Shown one piece after another: positions 47,186-58,455 of a DNA stretch of 64,000 nucleotides; positions within the stretch are counted from its first letter, which is position 1, and each line of letters begins with the position of its first letter. A program made the translations under genes and the position numbers. Source of the stretch: Henckelia pumila (taxonomy: Eukaryota; Streptophyta; Magnoliopsida; Lamiales; Gesneriaceae); NCBI RefSeq assembly GCF_033568475.1, contig NC_133123.1, positions 682,001 through 746,000 of the forward strand, given 5' to 3'. A model generated the notes under the pieces. It saw only the letters and a list, made by a program, of their open reading frames with translations, was not told the origin of the DNA and did no database searches.

Positions 47186-47404
47186 TTATAAGTGTAATAG
47201 ATGATGATAGGGATCAGGTCCTTCAGGGCTCACTCTTTCAGGCCATTTGTTGGAGCTTCGATTCATCTCTTCGGTTCCAAGTCGAGCCTGCAGGGACCGT
47301 CTTGCAAGCGTTATAGCCTTCACAGGGCGAGCTACAATAACTGCAGATGAGAACAAGAGCCAAGTTATAATAAGGCACATTGTGTAGTACTTGAAGCCAG
47401 ACAT
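47186..47404 (-). CDS. CLE peptide precursor (CLE1-7-like)
   Basis: An intronless 72-residue frame. Residues 1-26 form a hydrophobic signal peptide (KYYTMCLIITWLLFSSAVIV). A variable basic middle follows, then a single CLE box RVSPEGPDPYHH at residues 57-68 near the C-terminus, with a four-residue tail (LLHL). The box has the fixed residues R1, P4, G6, P7, P9, H11 and H12. It most resembles the R-x-S-P-G-G-P-D-P-x-H-H boxes of Arabidopsis CLE1-7, with Glu instead of Gly at position 5 and Tyr at 10. P4 and P7 are the positions that are hydroxylated in known CLEs. The secreted 12-13-mer would be a ligand for CLV1/BAM-type receptor kinases; CLE1-7 act in root and nitrogen responses. A TATA box lies 52 bases upstream. 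Easily missed by gene finders because of its length. Confidence 0.88.
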   Translation of the reverse strand: MSGFKYYTMCLIITWLLFSSAVIVARPVKAITLARRSLQARLGTEEMNRSSNKWPERVSPEGPDPYHHLLHL

Positions 47405-47455
47405 CGTAATTTGTCTTAGCTACATAGCTGGTTAATTAATAGATAACAGACCCTT

Positions 47456-47463
47456 TATTTATA
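47456..47463 (-). promoter_or_regulatory. TATA box of the CLE gene
   Basis: TATAAATA on the minus strand, 52 bases upstream of the ATG at 47404. Confidence 0.6.
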
Positions 47464-50129
47464 TTGCTACTCGAGTGCATTTGTTCTTATCTTGACTGGG
47501 CCGAAAGAGAAAAGCTAAGTGACTCAAAAGCCACATGCAATATTCACGTCATTTTTGTTGAGGCGTCGACTTCATGAGTTGCTGTCGGTGAAAGGAAACA
47601 AAAACCCACATAATTCGGTGAGAAATTCACTGGTTTAACTTTGGAGTTTGATCGTGGATTTGGATAGACGGCAAATACTTTATTAACTTTGGAGTGTGAT
47701 CGTTGATTTGGTCTTCGGTTGGAAGATTTGATGATTGGTCTTATCGACCTTGATGTGATGCATTATAATGTTAGTCCCATCCCTCGAAATGCGCTGAAAG
47801 ATTCCTCGTCACATGAATCAATCGAAAAGAAATCATAGATGTACATCTAACATTAAACTCAATCTTACATTAATTACTTAAAATTAATCTTGGACCAAAA
47901 GGTTATACTATCGAAGTAGTACTAAAGAACATAATTAATGCGTACACCTCATGAGAAGCTTGTGGTCATATATTAACATGATGAGAAGATAGAAAAGTTT
48001 TGGATATGGACGACGGCACTTTACGCTCGTATGAATGAATGATCAGTACTTTCATGCTCATGCATTGACAAATCAACAGTAGGAGATTCAAGGAAGCTTA
48101 ATTATCGAAAGAAAACTGTGAAGGACAGTGATTTATGCATGTGGCATGTTCGAGCCATTAATTCCACCAATTTATGCAACAATCATAGTGATTTAAGTTT
48201 TATCCGATTCAATATTTTCATCAAATTTGACATCATGATAGCTAGGGGGCCCCTTAAATTTTCTTTTCTTAATGCTTCTACGCTTTACCTTGTCCGGATG
48301 AGCAGCTCATGATATGCATAATGCATGCATGTCGATCACTCCTTTTCCTATTTTCTTATCTATCTGGCTAGTTCTGCACTACTAATGGACTTTCTTGAAT
48401 GTGGAAGAAGATGATCAACGTATCCAGGAACAAATAATACTACTTCCACTTTAAGCAAATATGAGTCATGATTTATAGACGCGACTACATATTTTACATA
48501 TATCTACAATATTCTACTGTTATATATAGCTAGACATGATGGTAAATAATATTCCAACTGATCACTCTTTATAATATATATTTGTGTCTTTTTCACGTAT
48601 TGCATGCTTATATAGTAAGAGACACCTCTAGATACTCAATTATGATTAAAATGGTTTATAAGAGGTTACAAATAGACTTAGATAAAAACCTGTGTTGATC
48701 ATTTTCGTAAAACGAAAACGGAAACGAAGTAGTTACTATAAAACCCATTGTGCAGTCGCACTTACGCGAGTCTGTATCTAGAGCATGATAGAATATTATA
48801 AGGGTAATGCTACATGTACACGGAGCGCTACACGTTGAGTTATACATTGTACTTGAAATTACATGATTATCCCTGCATTTTATTTGGAAAAAATCTTTCA
48901 AAAATGCATGTAGGATAATAAAATAATTTCAAGTGTAATGTGTAACCCAACGTGTAACCTTCAGTGTACATGTAGCATTACACCTATTATAAAATCTTTG
49001 GTCAATTATTTTCGTAAAGCGAGAACGACAAATATGAAATAGTTGCTATATATGCCTATTTTGCATTCGCTAACTCTTGCACAAACCTGAGCCAGAGCAT
49101 GACGTAATGGTGTCAGGACCAACCTTTTTTGTTACGACATGGTTTGAGGTGAATCAAGTGAAAGTTGTAGGGCATATGACATCCGAGACAGGTGATGACG
49201 GGAAGTGATCGTTTGTGTTAAGAGGTAGCACAATCAAAAAGCGGCTAGCTCCTAGCACGCTTCTAGATGAAGGGAATATGAATGAGTCGGTCTCACACCG
49301 AAACAAAAGAGATTCAAGACTGTGTATGTATGAAAGTATATAGTTGATGAAAAGGTATTTTGAGATGATCTCATGAATCTATATTCATGAACGGTCGACA
49401 TGGTTCATACTTGTAGTGAAAAATAATATTTTTGACACAAATATTTTTTATAAATTAAGTCGAATCGAATAATTGTCTCATAAAATTGATTTGTTAGACA
49501 TCGCAGAAGGGTTTTTGATATTTTCTAAAAAGGTTATTATACATCTATATATAAACAAGTATTTATAATTATATAATTTATATGCATTTGTATCCATTTT
49601 ATAAATTAATTAATTAAAAAATCCGAGACTCCAAAAATAATAATAATTATAATTATATATAACTACTACTATTTTGAAACACGGTTGTGTTTATAGAAGA
49701 ATGAATAAAATATAAAAGTTTATATACTTCAATTCATATATATTTTTTTTAATATTATCATCTCTATATAATTAATCCACATTTCTTTATTTCGTGTTAT
49801 TATTTAAAATTAAAATGAATTATAAATGATGAATTATTTGAAATAATTCAAAATTAAAATCTTATCTTTACTCCTTCAAATTAGGAGCATAAATTTAAAA
49901 TTAAATAGGTGTATTTTAGCTTTAAAAAATGGTTTATCATATATATCAAAACTAGTTTGTATAAGGATGATTAAGGAATAGATAATGGGATTGGTAGTGA
50001 GAAAAAGAAGATGGGTCAAGGAAATCTGATCTTATCCTGACCCAATTCAACTGAACCGGTGACAGCCAACACAAATTCATGCCCAAGAAAAACTCTTGAC
50101 AAAAAATCAAAATTGTTCCATTGGGAGAC
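47464..50129. other. Divergent spacer between the CLE and ChlI genes
   Basis: About 2.7 kb with one clear MITE (48803-48984, listed separately). A weak relative of dispersed 'gagatgatctcatgaatct' repeats lies at about 49360-49500. The last 200 bases should hold the ChlI promoter and leader. No gene is seen. Confidence 0.5.
48803..48984. mobile_element. Palindromic Mutator-like MITE (182 bp), TAATGCTACATGTACAC ends
   Basis: Left GGTAATGCTACATGTACAC and right (reversed) GGTGTAATGCTACATGTACAC. The arms pair inward through 'TACACGTTG' and 'TACTTGAAATTA'. The flanks TATTATAAG (48794-48802) and TATTATAAA (48985-48993) match at 8 of 9 bases, fitting a Mutator-type duplication. Confidence 0.75.
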
Positions 50130-51987
50130 ATGGCGGGGCTCATCGGAATTTCGTCCACCGCTGCAATCTTGGCCTCTAGGCCATACTCTTCTAAGTCCTC
50201 CAAGCCTTCATGTTTCTATCTTCCCACAGCACGAGGTACTGGAAAAAAAAACCTGTTCTTTATATTCTTGGAATTCGGTGATTAAGCGATAATGTTGCTG
50301 TTTAAAGTTATCGTGGGTCTGGTAAAATTGATGCGTCGTGGATTTTAGTGCTTAAAGTTCAAAGCTTGCCAATTTTTAGATCATAGTGAGCAAGATTTGA
50401 TATGATTTGTGAGAAGGTGTGTTAAAGTTGATTGCTTTTTTGTTAATTTTGTTGCAGGGGTGAGTTATGGGAAGAAGTTTTGTGGTGGGATTGGAGTTCC
50501 CTTCAAGAAAGAGCGGTCTCCATTTCATGTCTTAATTTCTAATGTTGCCACTCAGATTAGTCCTGATCAAGATCAGGTACAAATTTTTGTTTTGTTTTGT
50601 TTTGATTTTCCCCCATTAATTGTACGCTAACGTGAAGTACTTAATTCCATTTTGGTGATAAGGGCTCTGGGCTAAATAAATGTTGCGTCATGGGACATAA
50701 GTCTATACGATTGAGTTGATGAACTGTAATGATGGTGGTTGAAAGTTGAAAAAGTTCATAATGTCATATGTCAATTAACATAGTTGTAGATAATCTGTGC
50801 CTGCAGTACTACAATCTTAAAGTAAGACTATGTTTGGTTCTTATTATGACCAATGTCTAAAGAATTCGACAATGATACTTGAAGGTAACAAGTTTAATGT
50901 GTATAAAGTTGTTCTGCTGTTTGAATTTCTGGTGCAGAAGCTCGCTGCTTCAAAGGAGAGCCAGAGACCAGTTTATCCGTTTGCAGCTATAGTTGGACAA
51001 GAAGAGATGAAACTATGCCTTTTGCTGAATGTGATTGATCCGAAGATAGGAGGCGTGATGATAATGGGTGACAGAGGAACAGGAAAGTCCACAACTGTCA
51101 GGTCTTTGGTGGATTTGCTTCCTGAGATTAATGTGATCGCTGGTGATGCATTTAATTCAGACCCTGAGGACCCTGAAGTGCAGGGTCCTGAAGCAAGAGA
51201 GAAGAGTTTGCGAGGCGAACAACTCCCTGTTGTGTCGGTCAAAATCAACATGGTTGATTTGCCATTGGGTGCTACAGAAGACAGAGTTTGTGGTACGATT
51301 GACATTGAAAAGGCTCTTACAGAAGGCGTGAAGGCATTTGAGCCTGGCCTTCTTGCCAAAGCAAACAGAGGAATTCTCTATGTGGATGAGGTTAATCTTT
51401 TGGATGACCACTTAGTAGACGTTCTGCTTGATTCTGCTGCCTCAGGTTGGAATACTGTGGAAAGGGAAGGAATCTCGATTTCACACCCTGCCAGGTTTAT
51501 ACTAATTGGCTCTGGGAATCCTGAAGAAGGAGAACTGAGGCCACAGCTTCTTGATCGATTTGGGATGCATGCACAAGTTGGGACTGTGAAGGATGCTGAA
51601 CTCAGGGTGAAAATCGTTGAGGAAAGATCACGATTTGATAGAAATCCTAAAGAATTTCGTGAAACTTACAATGCAGAACAAGAAAAGCTCCAGCAACAAA
51701 TTTATTCCGCTAGGGAATCCCTCTCATCTGTAAAAATTGATCGCGAAGATAGAGTTAAAATTTCCAAGGTCTGTTCTGAGCTGAATGTTGATGGATTGAG
51801 AGGTGACATAGTGACTAACCGCGCAGCAAGAGCCTTGGCTGCTCTCAAAGGACGAGATAAAGTAACTGCGGAGGATATTGCAACTGTCATTCCCAACTGC
51901 TTGAGACATCGTCTTAGGAAGGATCCATTGGAGTCAATTGACTCGGGCTTGCTGGTGATTGAGAAATTTTACGAGGTTTTTAGCTGA
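50130..51987 (+). CDS. CHLI: Magnesium chelatase subunit ChlI, chloroplast precursor
   Basis: Three exons: 50130-50235, 50458-50576, 50938-51987; 424 residues, the usual length for plant CHLI. The Ser-rich N-terminus ([17 protein letters not shown]) is a plastid transit peptide. The AAA+ module has Walker A GDRGTGKS (119-126), Walker B ILYVDE (about 222-226) and sensor regions ([10 protein letters not shown]). The C-terminus EKFYEVFS is typical. ChlI forms an ATPase ring with ChlD that drives ChlH to insert Mg into protoporphyrin IX, the first committed step of chlorophyll synthesis. Cys102, Cys193 and Cys354 are present at the positions I recall for the thioredoxin-sensitive cysteines of Arabidopsis CHLI1, so redox control is likely kept. 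The gene structure matches other plants. The longer ATG-initiated frame reading through intron 2 is not the start. Confidence 0.96.
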
Positions 51988-53347
51988 GGGAGGCAAATTT
52001 TCCTCAACTCTCTCGGTTTTGTTTCAAGATTTTAGTACTATTATTATGTTGAGAAAGTGTAAGAACATGAAAATAGCTGACGTTTGATGTACCAAGTGCT
52101 TCGATCTTGTTCATGTCACAAGCTGCTCATTTATACACCTGACACTTTGCTGGTTTACTCTGGGTTCACTAGTTTGTACAGGTAAAAAGTGTGAGCAATG
52201 TCAGGGGTTTCCCACGACCCCAAATCCCAGGAGCTAATCCAAGAACACGTACTCGGTCAGTCGGTCTGCAAGCATAACTTTCGGTAACATCATTTTATCT
52301 GCCCCGAGTTGTGTTACGAAATGATTTCAAATATATAGTAGATACAGATCAAGATTGACATGACTTGAACTGGTTTGATGACCCAAGGATACTATCATCT
52401 TTTTCCCTTGAGCATATGCAACCATGAGTAATTCAAAGGAACACAATTGCGTTTTGAATTTCACTACACCTGGTTCTAAATCTAAAGCTCTATCTGAGAC
52501 CCATCATCTTCCCTTAACCGTTGAAAGAAATGTGGAACCAATAACTGAAAAATCATGGCAAATAAATGCTTAGATAACGAGGTCCATTTGTATGATAACT
52601 CATCATGGCATATAACTGAGTTACACAAATGAAAAAGTACAACACTGCATAAACATTTTCGGCCGAAGCAAGAGCATTATCTGCCAGACTAGCAAGAACG
52701 CACGGTGCGTGGACTTCTGTTTTATGCAAGTTTTAAGATTAAGAAAAGATTATTTTATGTTTCATAGACATGAAATTATGGAAATTTTGAAATTTGCTAT
52801 ATTTTAAACATTGGAAGTTAAAGCCAAATTGTGGCTCTATATTTCGATCCAGTATAGGATTAATAGTTGTTCTAGGAAGATGAATCCAGAATCTAGATGG
52901 CTGAAATCAATAAGGATTTAATATTTCAATATTAGCATGAGAATCGATCGGTTAAGACAAAATTTTATTATATATCTCTGTACAATTTTTTGTTTGTTTT
53001 CTAGACACGGTTGGCTTTAGTGCTTCTATATATTTGAGACAAGATTCATGTAAGAACAATGTTTTGTTTACTCGATTCAACTTATATATCATCTATCTCT
53101 CACTTGCGAATAAAAATAATATAAGAAGTAGAAAAGAGGTTGGAGTCATGGGGTCATGGAGATGGTAATATTTGGGGTTCGATTAATCGATGGTTGCTCA
53201 AAAGTATTTCTAAATTTTTATAATATTAATTTGCGGCACCTAAAATGTTTAAACTGCAAATTTAGATAATTTTTTCAGGCATAATGTATGGACTTCGTTG
53301 TTTTTTATTTTAGTTTAGATACGAAAAAAATATAAAAATTAAGCATT
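51988..53347. other. Spacer between ChlI and tRNA-Ile
   Basis: The ChlI 3' UTR, then about 1 kb with no gene or element that I can support. Confidence 0.5.
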
Positions 53348-53421
53348 GGTCCCGTAGCTCAGTTGGTTAGAGCGTTGGTCTTATGAGCCGAAGGTCGCGG
53401 GTTCGAGCCCCGCCGGGACCA
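53348..53421 (+). tRNA. tRNA-Ile (UAU anticodon)
   Basis: A 74-nt cloverleaf with no intron. Acceptor GGTCCCG/CGGGACC, D arm GCTC/GAGC, anticodon stem TTGGT/GCCGA with loop CTTATGA, T arm GCGGG/CCCGC, discriminator A. The anticodon is TAT (reads AUA). The A box is TAGCTCAGTTGG and the B box GGTTCGAGCCC. TTTT follows within six bases. All stems pair, so it looks functional. It is the rarer isoleucine isoacceptor. Confidence 0.92.
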
Positions 53422-54531
53422 ATTTTAATTATTTTCTACAATCTCTTCTTGGTTTCTTTGACCTTGTGTAGTTGGAATTGGAATTTGATTGATTAGGTTA
53501 TATTTGAAGGAAGTTGATATTTGATTGATAATGTTATATTTGAAGGAAGAAATCAAACAGCTAGTAACTAGCGAATTGTATTATATTTAAATAATACAAT
53601 TTTTGCTTTTCACTCGGATAAAACATTAATCACAATCGATTTTCTAATTAAAGGCCCAACCAAACTCATCATGATTGAGGAAATTTATAAATTAAAGAAT
53701 TTGCAAATGAGTGTAGTTTTTATTTCTTGTAATGTAATCATGCATTTTTTTTTTAATTCCTACCTACAAAATATTTATGTATCCAATTCCATATTACTTT
53801 AGAAATAAAATAACTGAAAAAGGGAAGCAAGAAAAGAGTTGTGCCAACTCATTATCCAAAAAAAGGGTCCCAAACATGCTTACTGAATATACTACCATAT
53901 GGCCACTAGTGCTACCCAAGCCTGTGTCTGCCTATTATTGCTAGTTTCGCTTTTAAGAAATATCATACCCCAAAATCACATTATCATTATCGTCTATGGT
54001 GCTAATCTGGGAAAGCCAAGTTATTCAATTTCTCAACTTTTGCCTTCTTTTCTCGAGATCTAGCACATGCATGTAGAAAAAGCTATCTTCTTTTTTTATA
54101 TTTAATCATTGATGTTCAAATATTTGCCAAATATCTTTGCTCCTATGAGATAAAGTCGGGTCGATCTAGGCGTTTCGATGAGACGAGCTAGTATTGTACA
54201 ATGTATATTTCCTTGTGTCCATCGGCTTGGCGTGACATGAGTGTAACAGGCAACAGCAGATTGAATTTCTAAAATTGTTTTACCAATCAAGTTTACTCAC
54301 TGAAAATGGAAAGCTGGTGCACTCTGTTGATCTTGATTTTTTTTTCAACAGTTTAAGAAAGATATAATCGAGCATGTCGAGAAAAATCAAACAGTAGTAA
54401 CTAGCGAATTAACGAGCATCAAAAGCTAATACAAATTACGAAATGGAGATGAACATTGCATAAACGTTAACGCGATTGCGTATTGATGAGGATACTGATC
54501 GCTCATATGTAATGGAGAACTAGTCTGGATG
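53422..54531. other. Spacer between tRNA-Ile and the TCP gene
   Basis: Holds a short tandem duplication (about 53475-53550, unit 'ggttatatttgaaggaag') and a 26-base phrase with 'agtaactagcgaatt' near 53551 that recurs near 54386. The right end is the 3' UTR of the minus-strand TCP gene. Confidence 0.5.
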
Positions 54532-55665
54532 TCAACCTTGGTGATGAAGAAATGTAGCTGCATAAAATGGCTTGCCGGGCACTGGATTCATATCCACTTC
54601 ATGTTCGTTTTCTGAAGTATAATATGAAAATCCTTCATGGACATGATCATAAGTCATGCCTGGAAGTTCGGGCCTACTTGCAGGATAATCGATAACACTG
54701 GACTGAAGGGGTTCCCTTTGGAAAAACGTGTGGTTGGGGCTTATTAAAACTGGTGGTGCCGAAAAATGGAGAGGCAGATTCCTTGTGAAAAGCTCTGTTT
54801 CTTCTCCAGGATCATTACCTGAATGTGCATTGTTGTTACAATTCCAGGTGACAGATTTTTGGAATCTTTCCAGATCAAAGTTCGTATCCCATATCTGTGA
54901 AGGATACGTAGAAGGAAGTAAAGTGCCTTCCGAGTTAAAATCGTCGCCGGGGTACGCCTGATCACCAAGAAAACTGAACCTGGAAATCAACTTTTTGTCA
55001 TTCAGAGGGTCGTGCCTCCCGATCTTTTCCAATTTGTATTTCAGAACCTGACCTCTTTCCGCGGTGTCGATTTGCTGAATCTTAGCCTCACCATCCAGGG
55101 ATTCGATGGCAGCTTTAGCTTCTTTCATGAGCCAATCAATGGCTTTACTGGGGCGATCGTAGCCAAGTCGATCTTGCACATCATAAAACTGAATTGCAGT
55201 TGTCGGCGAGAGCCTAACGCGTCGATCTCTAGTGATCCCTCTAGCCGTGCAAACTTTGCTGTGTCTATCTTTTCTGCCAGTAGGGTGAACCGTAAGGCCA
55301 CCACCATGGATTCCTATAATTTGCTCTCCTTTTCTTCTCTTTGCTCGCATCACCTCCGTTGATTGCAAACCAAAACCACCCTGTCGCATTTGCCCCTGGA
55401 AATCCATTTTCTTGAGACTCAATGCTGTTGAAATCCCCCTTGGAGGAAAAACCGAACCCCACCATTTTGTCGGATGAGAATCCTCGGAGTTTCCATGCAA
55501 AACTTCATGAGGTTGCTCAAAGTGCTGAAGAAACCAAGCATTGTTGCAAAACAAATTTTCTTGAATTGGTAAGCCTCCATCTTTGCAGTTGTCACCATCT
55601 TCTAGTGCTTCTGATAGATCTGCTTCATCATCATGTTCTTGAACCTGATTTCTTGGCATTTCCAT
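54532..55665 (-). CDS. CIN-type TCP transcription factor with candidate miR319 site
   Basis: A single-exon 377-residue frame. The TCP domain spans about residues 129-190: basic region [20 protein letters not shown], then helix-loop-helix with [21 protein letters not shown]. The rest is polar and low in order, normal for TCPs. There is no R domain. Class II CIN TCPs bind GGNCCC-type sites and push leaf cells from division to differentiation; the DVQDRLG helix and the miR319 site point to the TCP2/3/4/10/24 side. The basic region reads ARG-IT-RDRR where relatives I know have one residue between G and RDRR, so one residue looks inserted. The N-terminal about 100 residues are longer than in TCP4-like proteins. 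An earlier start cannot be excluded, but MEMPRNQ is preceded by pyrimidine-rich leader. Confidence 0.92.
   Translation of the reverse strand: MEMPRNQVQEHDDEADLSEALEDGDNCKDGGLPIQENLFCNNAWFLQHFEQPHEVLHGNSEDSHPTKWWGSVFPPRGISTALSLKKMDFQGQMRQGGFGLQSTEVMRAKRRKGEQIIGIHGGGLTVHPTGRKDRHSKVCTARGITRDRRVRLSPTTAIQFYDVQDRLGYDRPSKAIDWLMKEAKAAIESLDGEAKIQQIDTAERGQVLKYKLEKIGRHDPLNDKKLISRFSFLGDQAYPGDDFNSEGTLLPSTYPSQIWDTNFDLERFQKSVTWNCNNNAHSGNDPGEETELFTRNLPLHFSAPPVLISPNHTFFQREPLQSSVIDYPASRPELPGMTYDHVHEGFSYYTSENEHEVDMNPVPGKPFYAATFLHHQG
54698..54717 (-). promoter_or_regulatory. Candidate miR319 target site in the TCP mRNA
   Basis: Read on the minus strand, the 20 bases end in CCCTTCAGTCCAG and encode REPLQSS. Against a perfect miR319 complement I count about five mismatches (G:U pairs included), mostly outside the seed side. 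Arabidopsis TCP targets have a very similar site at the same place, encoding RGPLQS. Pairing is inferred from remembered miR319 sequence. Confidence 0.75.
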
Positions 55666-56983
55666 TTTTGCTTTTGTTCTTCTTCCGCGTCTCTGTTTCC
55701 TTTTTTCCTCTCTTCCAGCTTTAGAATTCCTTTTCTAGAGTGGCTTAGTTAGGTAAAGAAAAATTCGTGACAGTTTTCAAAGGCCAATAAATTAACTACA
55801 AAACCACACACACCAAATGTGAAGAGTGCGCGTGGGATCCAAGAAAAATTTCTTCCTGTGACAATGACAATCGCCTGGCTCGGGGCCGCCTCAGCTGCAA
55901 TGCACGCGTATGTGTGTGCGGAGTTTGTACTAGGCATCGGTCGCAACAGTACATCACGTAAAAAATGACTTTTCTTATAAATCACTTTCCATCTACACTG
56001 AGTACGTAGTTGCCATGTATGTATGAGTAGTTGGCGACTAAATTAATGACCAAAGATCTGATTTCACTTACATTTGCCCCGAAATATGGAAACCCCAATA
56101 TATATTCGATCCCCTTCCCGTAGATTCCAAAATCAAAGACACAATAAATAAACACACCAAAGTATCATTGTAATTGTAATTTGTAATTTGTAAAACTAAA
56201 AATATACGAGTTGGTATATAAACAATTTGGAGCTTCAGATTGAGAATCTAATCCTCAATATAGAGTACGACAGTAGATGTGGATGAATTGTACTAGTAAC
56301 ACACTGTGATGCATGCAAGGAAACAGAAGTACTGCACCCCTTTAATAATTATTACCATTATTAATTAATAAATACATCTTCTGTACTATATATGTAGTAC
56401 TAATTAACTGGGACGACTCGATCGTGTTTTGAAAAATGACCATTCACATTTCACTTTCCAGTGACGACGTTTCACTCGCTGGTCAAACATTAATCCCAAG
56501 TACAGATTATATATTTGAACACGAGTTCTATCACTTTCACGAGTTCCCATCATCCGTACCAATTATATTACATTAATCAAAACTATAATCGCTGATTAAC
56601 CGGTTTATATATTAGAACACGAGTTCTATCACTTTCACACTTCCTTACCTGAAATTAATTCTAGATGAAAACTTTATAAAATTGGGGTACAATAATTGAG
56701 ATCTGAGACTAGCACTTTTTTTTTTTCTTCTTCTTCTTTTTTTGTGTTAAAAAAAGTATCTATTATGATCCAAATTCAAATTAATTAAATCAATATGTAT
56801 CCATCTCATAACAAAACACATTTCAAATGTCATGTGAATTGAAAGGTGATGAAATAAGATCGGTCTGTTTCTGGTATCATATCCATATAGTCAGCACATT
56901 CATCATGTTTAGGAATCATGGAAAGAAAAATAGTTTGACGATAGGATGATAAAAAAAAAAAAAAAAAACCTTTAACACCTCTC

Positions 56984-57023
<40 letters not shown>

Positions 57024-57351
57024 AAAAAGGGTATCTACAATATGAGAATATTCAACATACAATCCTATGTGATAGTATGACAAATGTTATGCTTATAGAT
57101 GATTACTTGAATAGATGTTTATGATTAAATAACATAAATGATACTTTAATAACTTAAAATTGATAATGTCATTATGTATCTATCGCATAACAAAACACAT
57201 TTCAAATGTCATGTGAATTGAAAGCTGATGATATAAGATCGGTATGTTTATGGCATCATATCCATATAGTCAGCACATTCATCATGTTTTGGAGTCCTGC
57301 GAAGAAAAATAGTTTGATGCTAGGATGATTAAAAAAAAACTTTAACACCTC

Positions 57352-57385
<34 letters not shown>

Positions 57386-57533
57386 AAAAGGGTATATATC
57401 TACAATATGAGAATATTCAACATACAATCCTATGTGATAGTATGACAAATGTTATGCTTATAGATGATTACTTGAATAGATATTTATGACTAAATTATAA
57501 CATAAATGGTACTTTAATAACTTGAAATTGATA
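55666..57533. other. Spacer upstream of the TCP gene, with a 370-bp tandem duplication
   Basis: The left part is the TCP leader and promoter. From about 56798 a 370-bp unit is repeated once: 56798-57170 and 57172-57540. Both contain 'aacaaaacacatttcaaatg' and 'atgacaaatgttatgctta', and each has its own (ATT)n tract (about 56985-57022 and 57352-57383). The units differ by scattered substitutions, so the duplication is not recent. No gene is seen. Confidence 0.7.
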
Positions 57534-57541
57534 ATTAGATG

Positions 57542-58342
57542 TAGGGGTGTTCATCGGTCGGTTCGGTTTGAATTTGTCTAATGTCGGTTCGATTTTCCGG
57601 TTTTCGGTTTATGAAAAATACCATGGATCCGAAGTCAAACCGTTTTACTTCGGTTCGGCTTGGTTCGGTTTTTATACTATAACGGACCGGTTTATACGGT
57701 TCGGTTTGATTGATTTTATCATTAATAATACATAACACAATAAAAAAAAATAAATTTCATCCAACATGTAATTTAAATACCCCAATACACAACTTAAAAT
57801 TATAGTCATACAGTGAAGAAATAAAAAAACATCAAACAATACAAAGATAAATATCCAACCACAATGTTATAATATTTTCAAAAAACCAAAAAAATTTTTG
57901 ATATGTTTAAATTAATAATATAACTTTATTGTAAAATATAATATGTTTTTTTACATGATTTCTTAGTAAAAACTTTAAAAATAAAGTTTAAATAACTTAC
58001 ATAAACAAGAATCAACTAAAAATTACATAAACAACAACAATGAATTAAATAAATAACAATCAACTAAAAATTATTTAAAATGATTATTCATTCACTAAAT
58101 ATCATCTCATAACATATATAATATAAATAAAAAATATAAATAAAATTATTAATTTAATTTAATTTTGGTTTTTTCGGTCGGTTCGGTTTTGACATATATA
58201 ATACAAAATCGAACCAAATAAACTTTGGTTTTGATATTTATATCCGAATTACAAAATTCGGTTTTCGGTTCGGTTCGTTCTTTGACTTTTTCGGTTTGGA
58301 TTTCTGGTTTTTTCGGTTTTATCCGAAATATGAACACCCCTA
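57542..58342. mobile_element. Non-autonomous hAT-like element (801 bp)
   Basis: Ends TAGGGGTGTTCAT and ATGAACACCCCTA are perfect inverted repeats. The 8-mer ATTAGATG flanks both sides (57534-57541, 58343-58350), the hAT duplication length. Inside each end lie runs of GGTTCGGTTT-type repeats in opposite orientation. The centre is AT-rich without a transposase frame. A truncated relative lies at about 32870-33180. It inserted at the end of the second unit of the local tandem duplication. Confidence 0.88.
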
Positions 58343-58350
58343 ATTAGATG

Positions 58351-58375
58351 CTATAGACTAGGCAATATACATATA

Positions 58376-58455
<80 letters not shown>

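Noticed and set aside
48118-48312. 64-aa plus-strand frame
   Set aside because: No ATG at its start, no motif and no regulatory context.
49952-50203. Minus-strand frame opposite ChlI exon 1
   Set aside because: Overlaps the transit peptide exon in reverse; no independent support.
50830-50937. ATG-led extension of ChlI exon 3 into the intron
   Set aside because: The extension lacks homology, and the acceptor at 50937 joins exon 2 in frame to give the usual ChlI N-terminus.
57547-57738. Frames in both senses inside the hAT-like element
   Set aside because: They come from GGTTCGGTTT repeats and are not coding.
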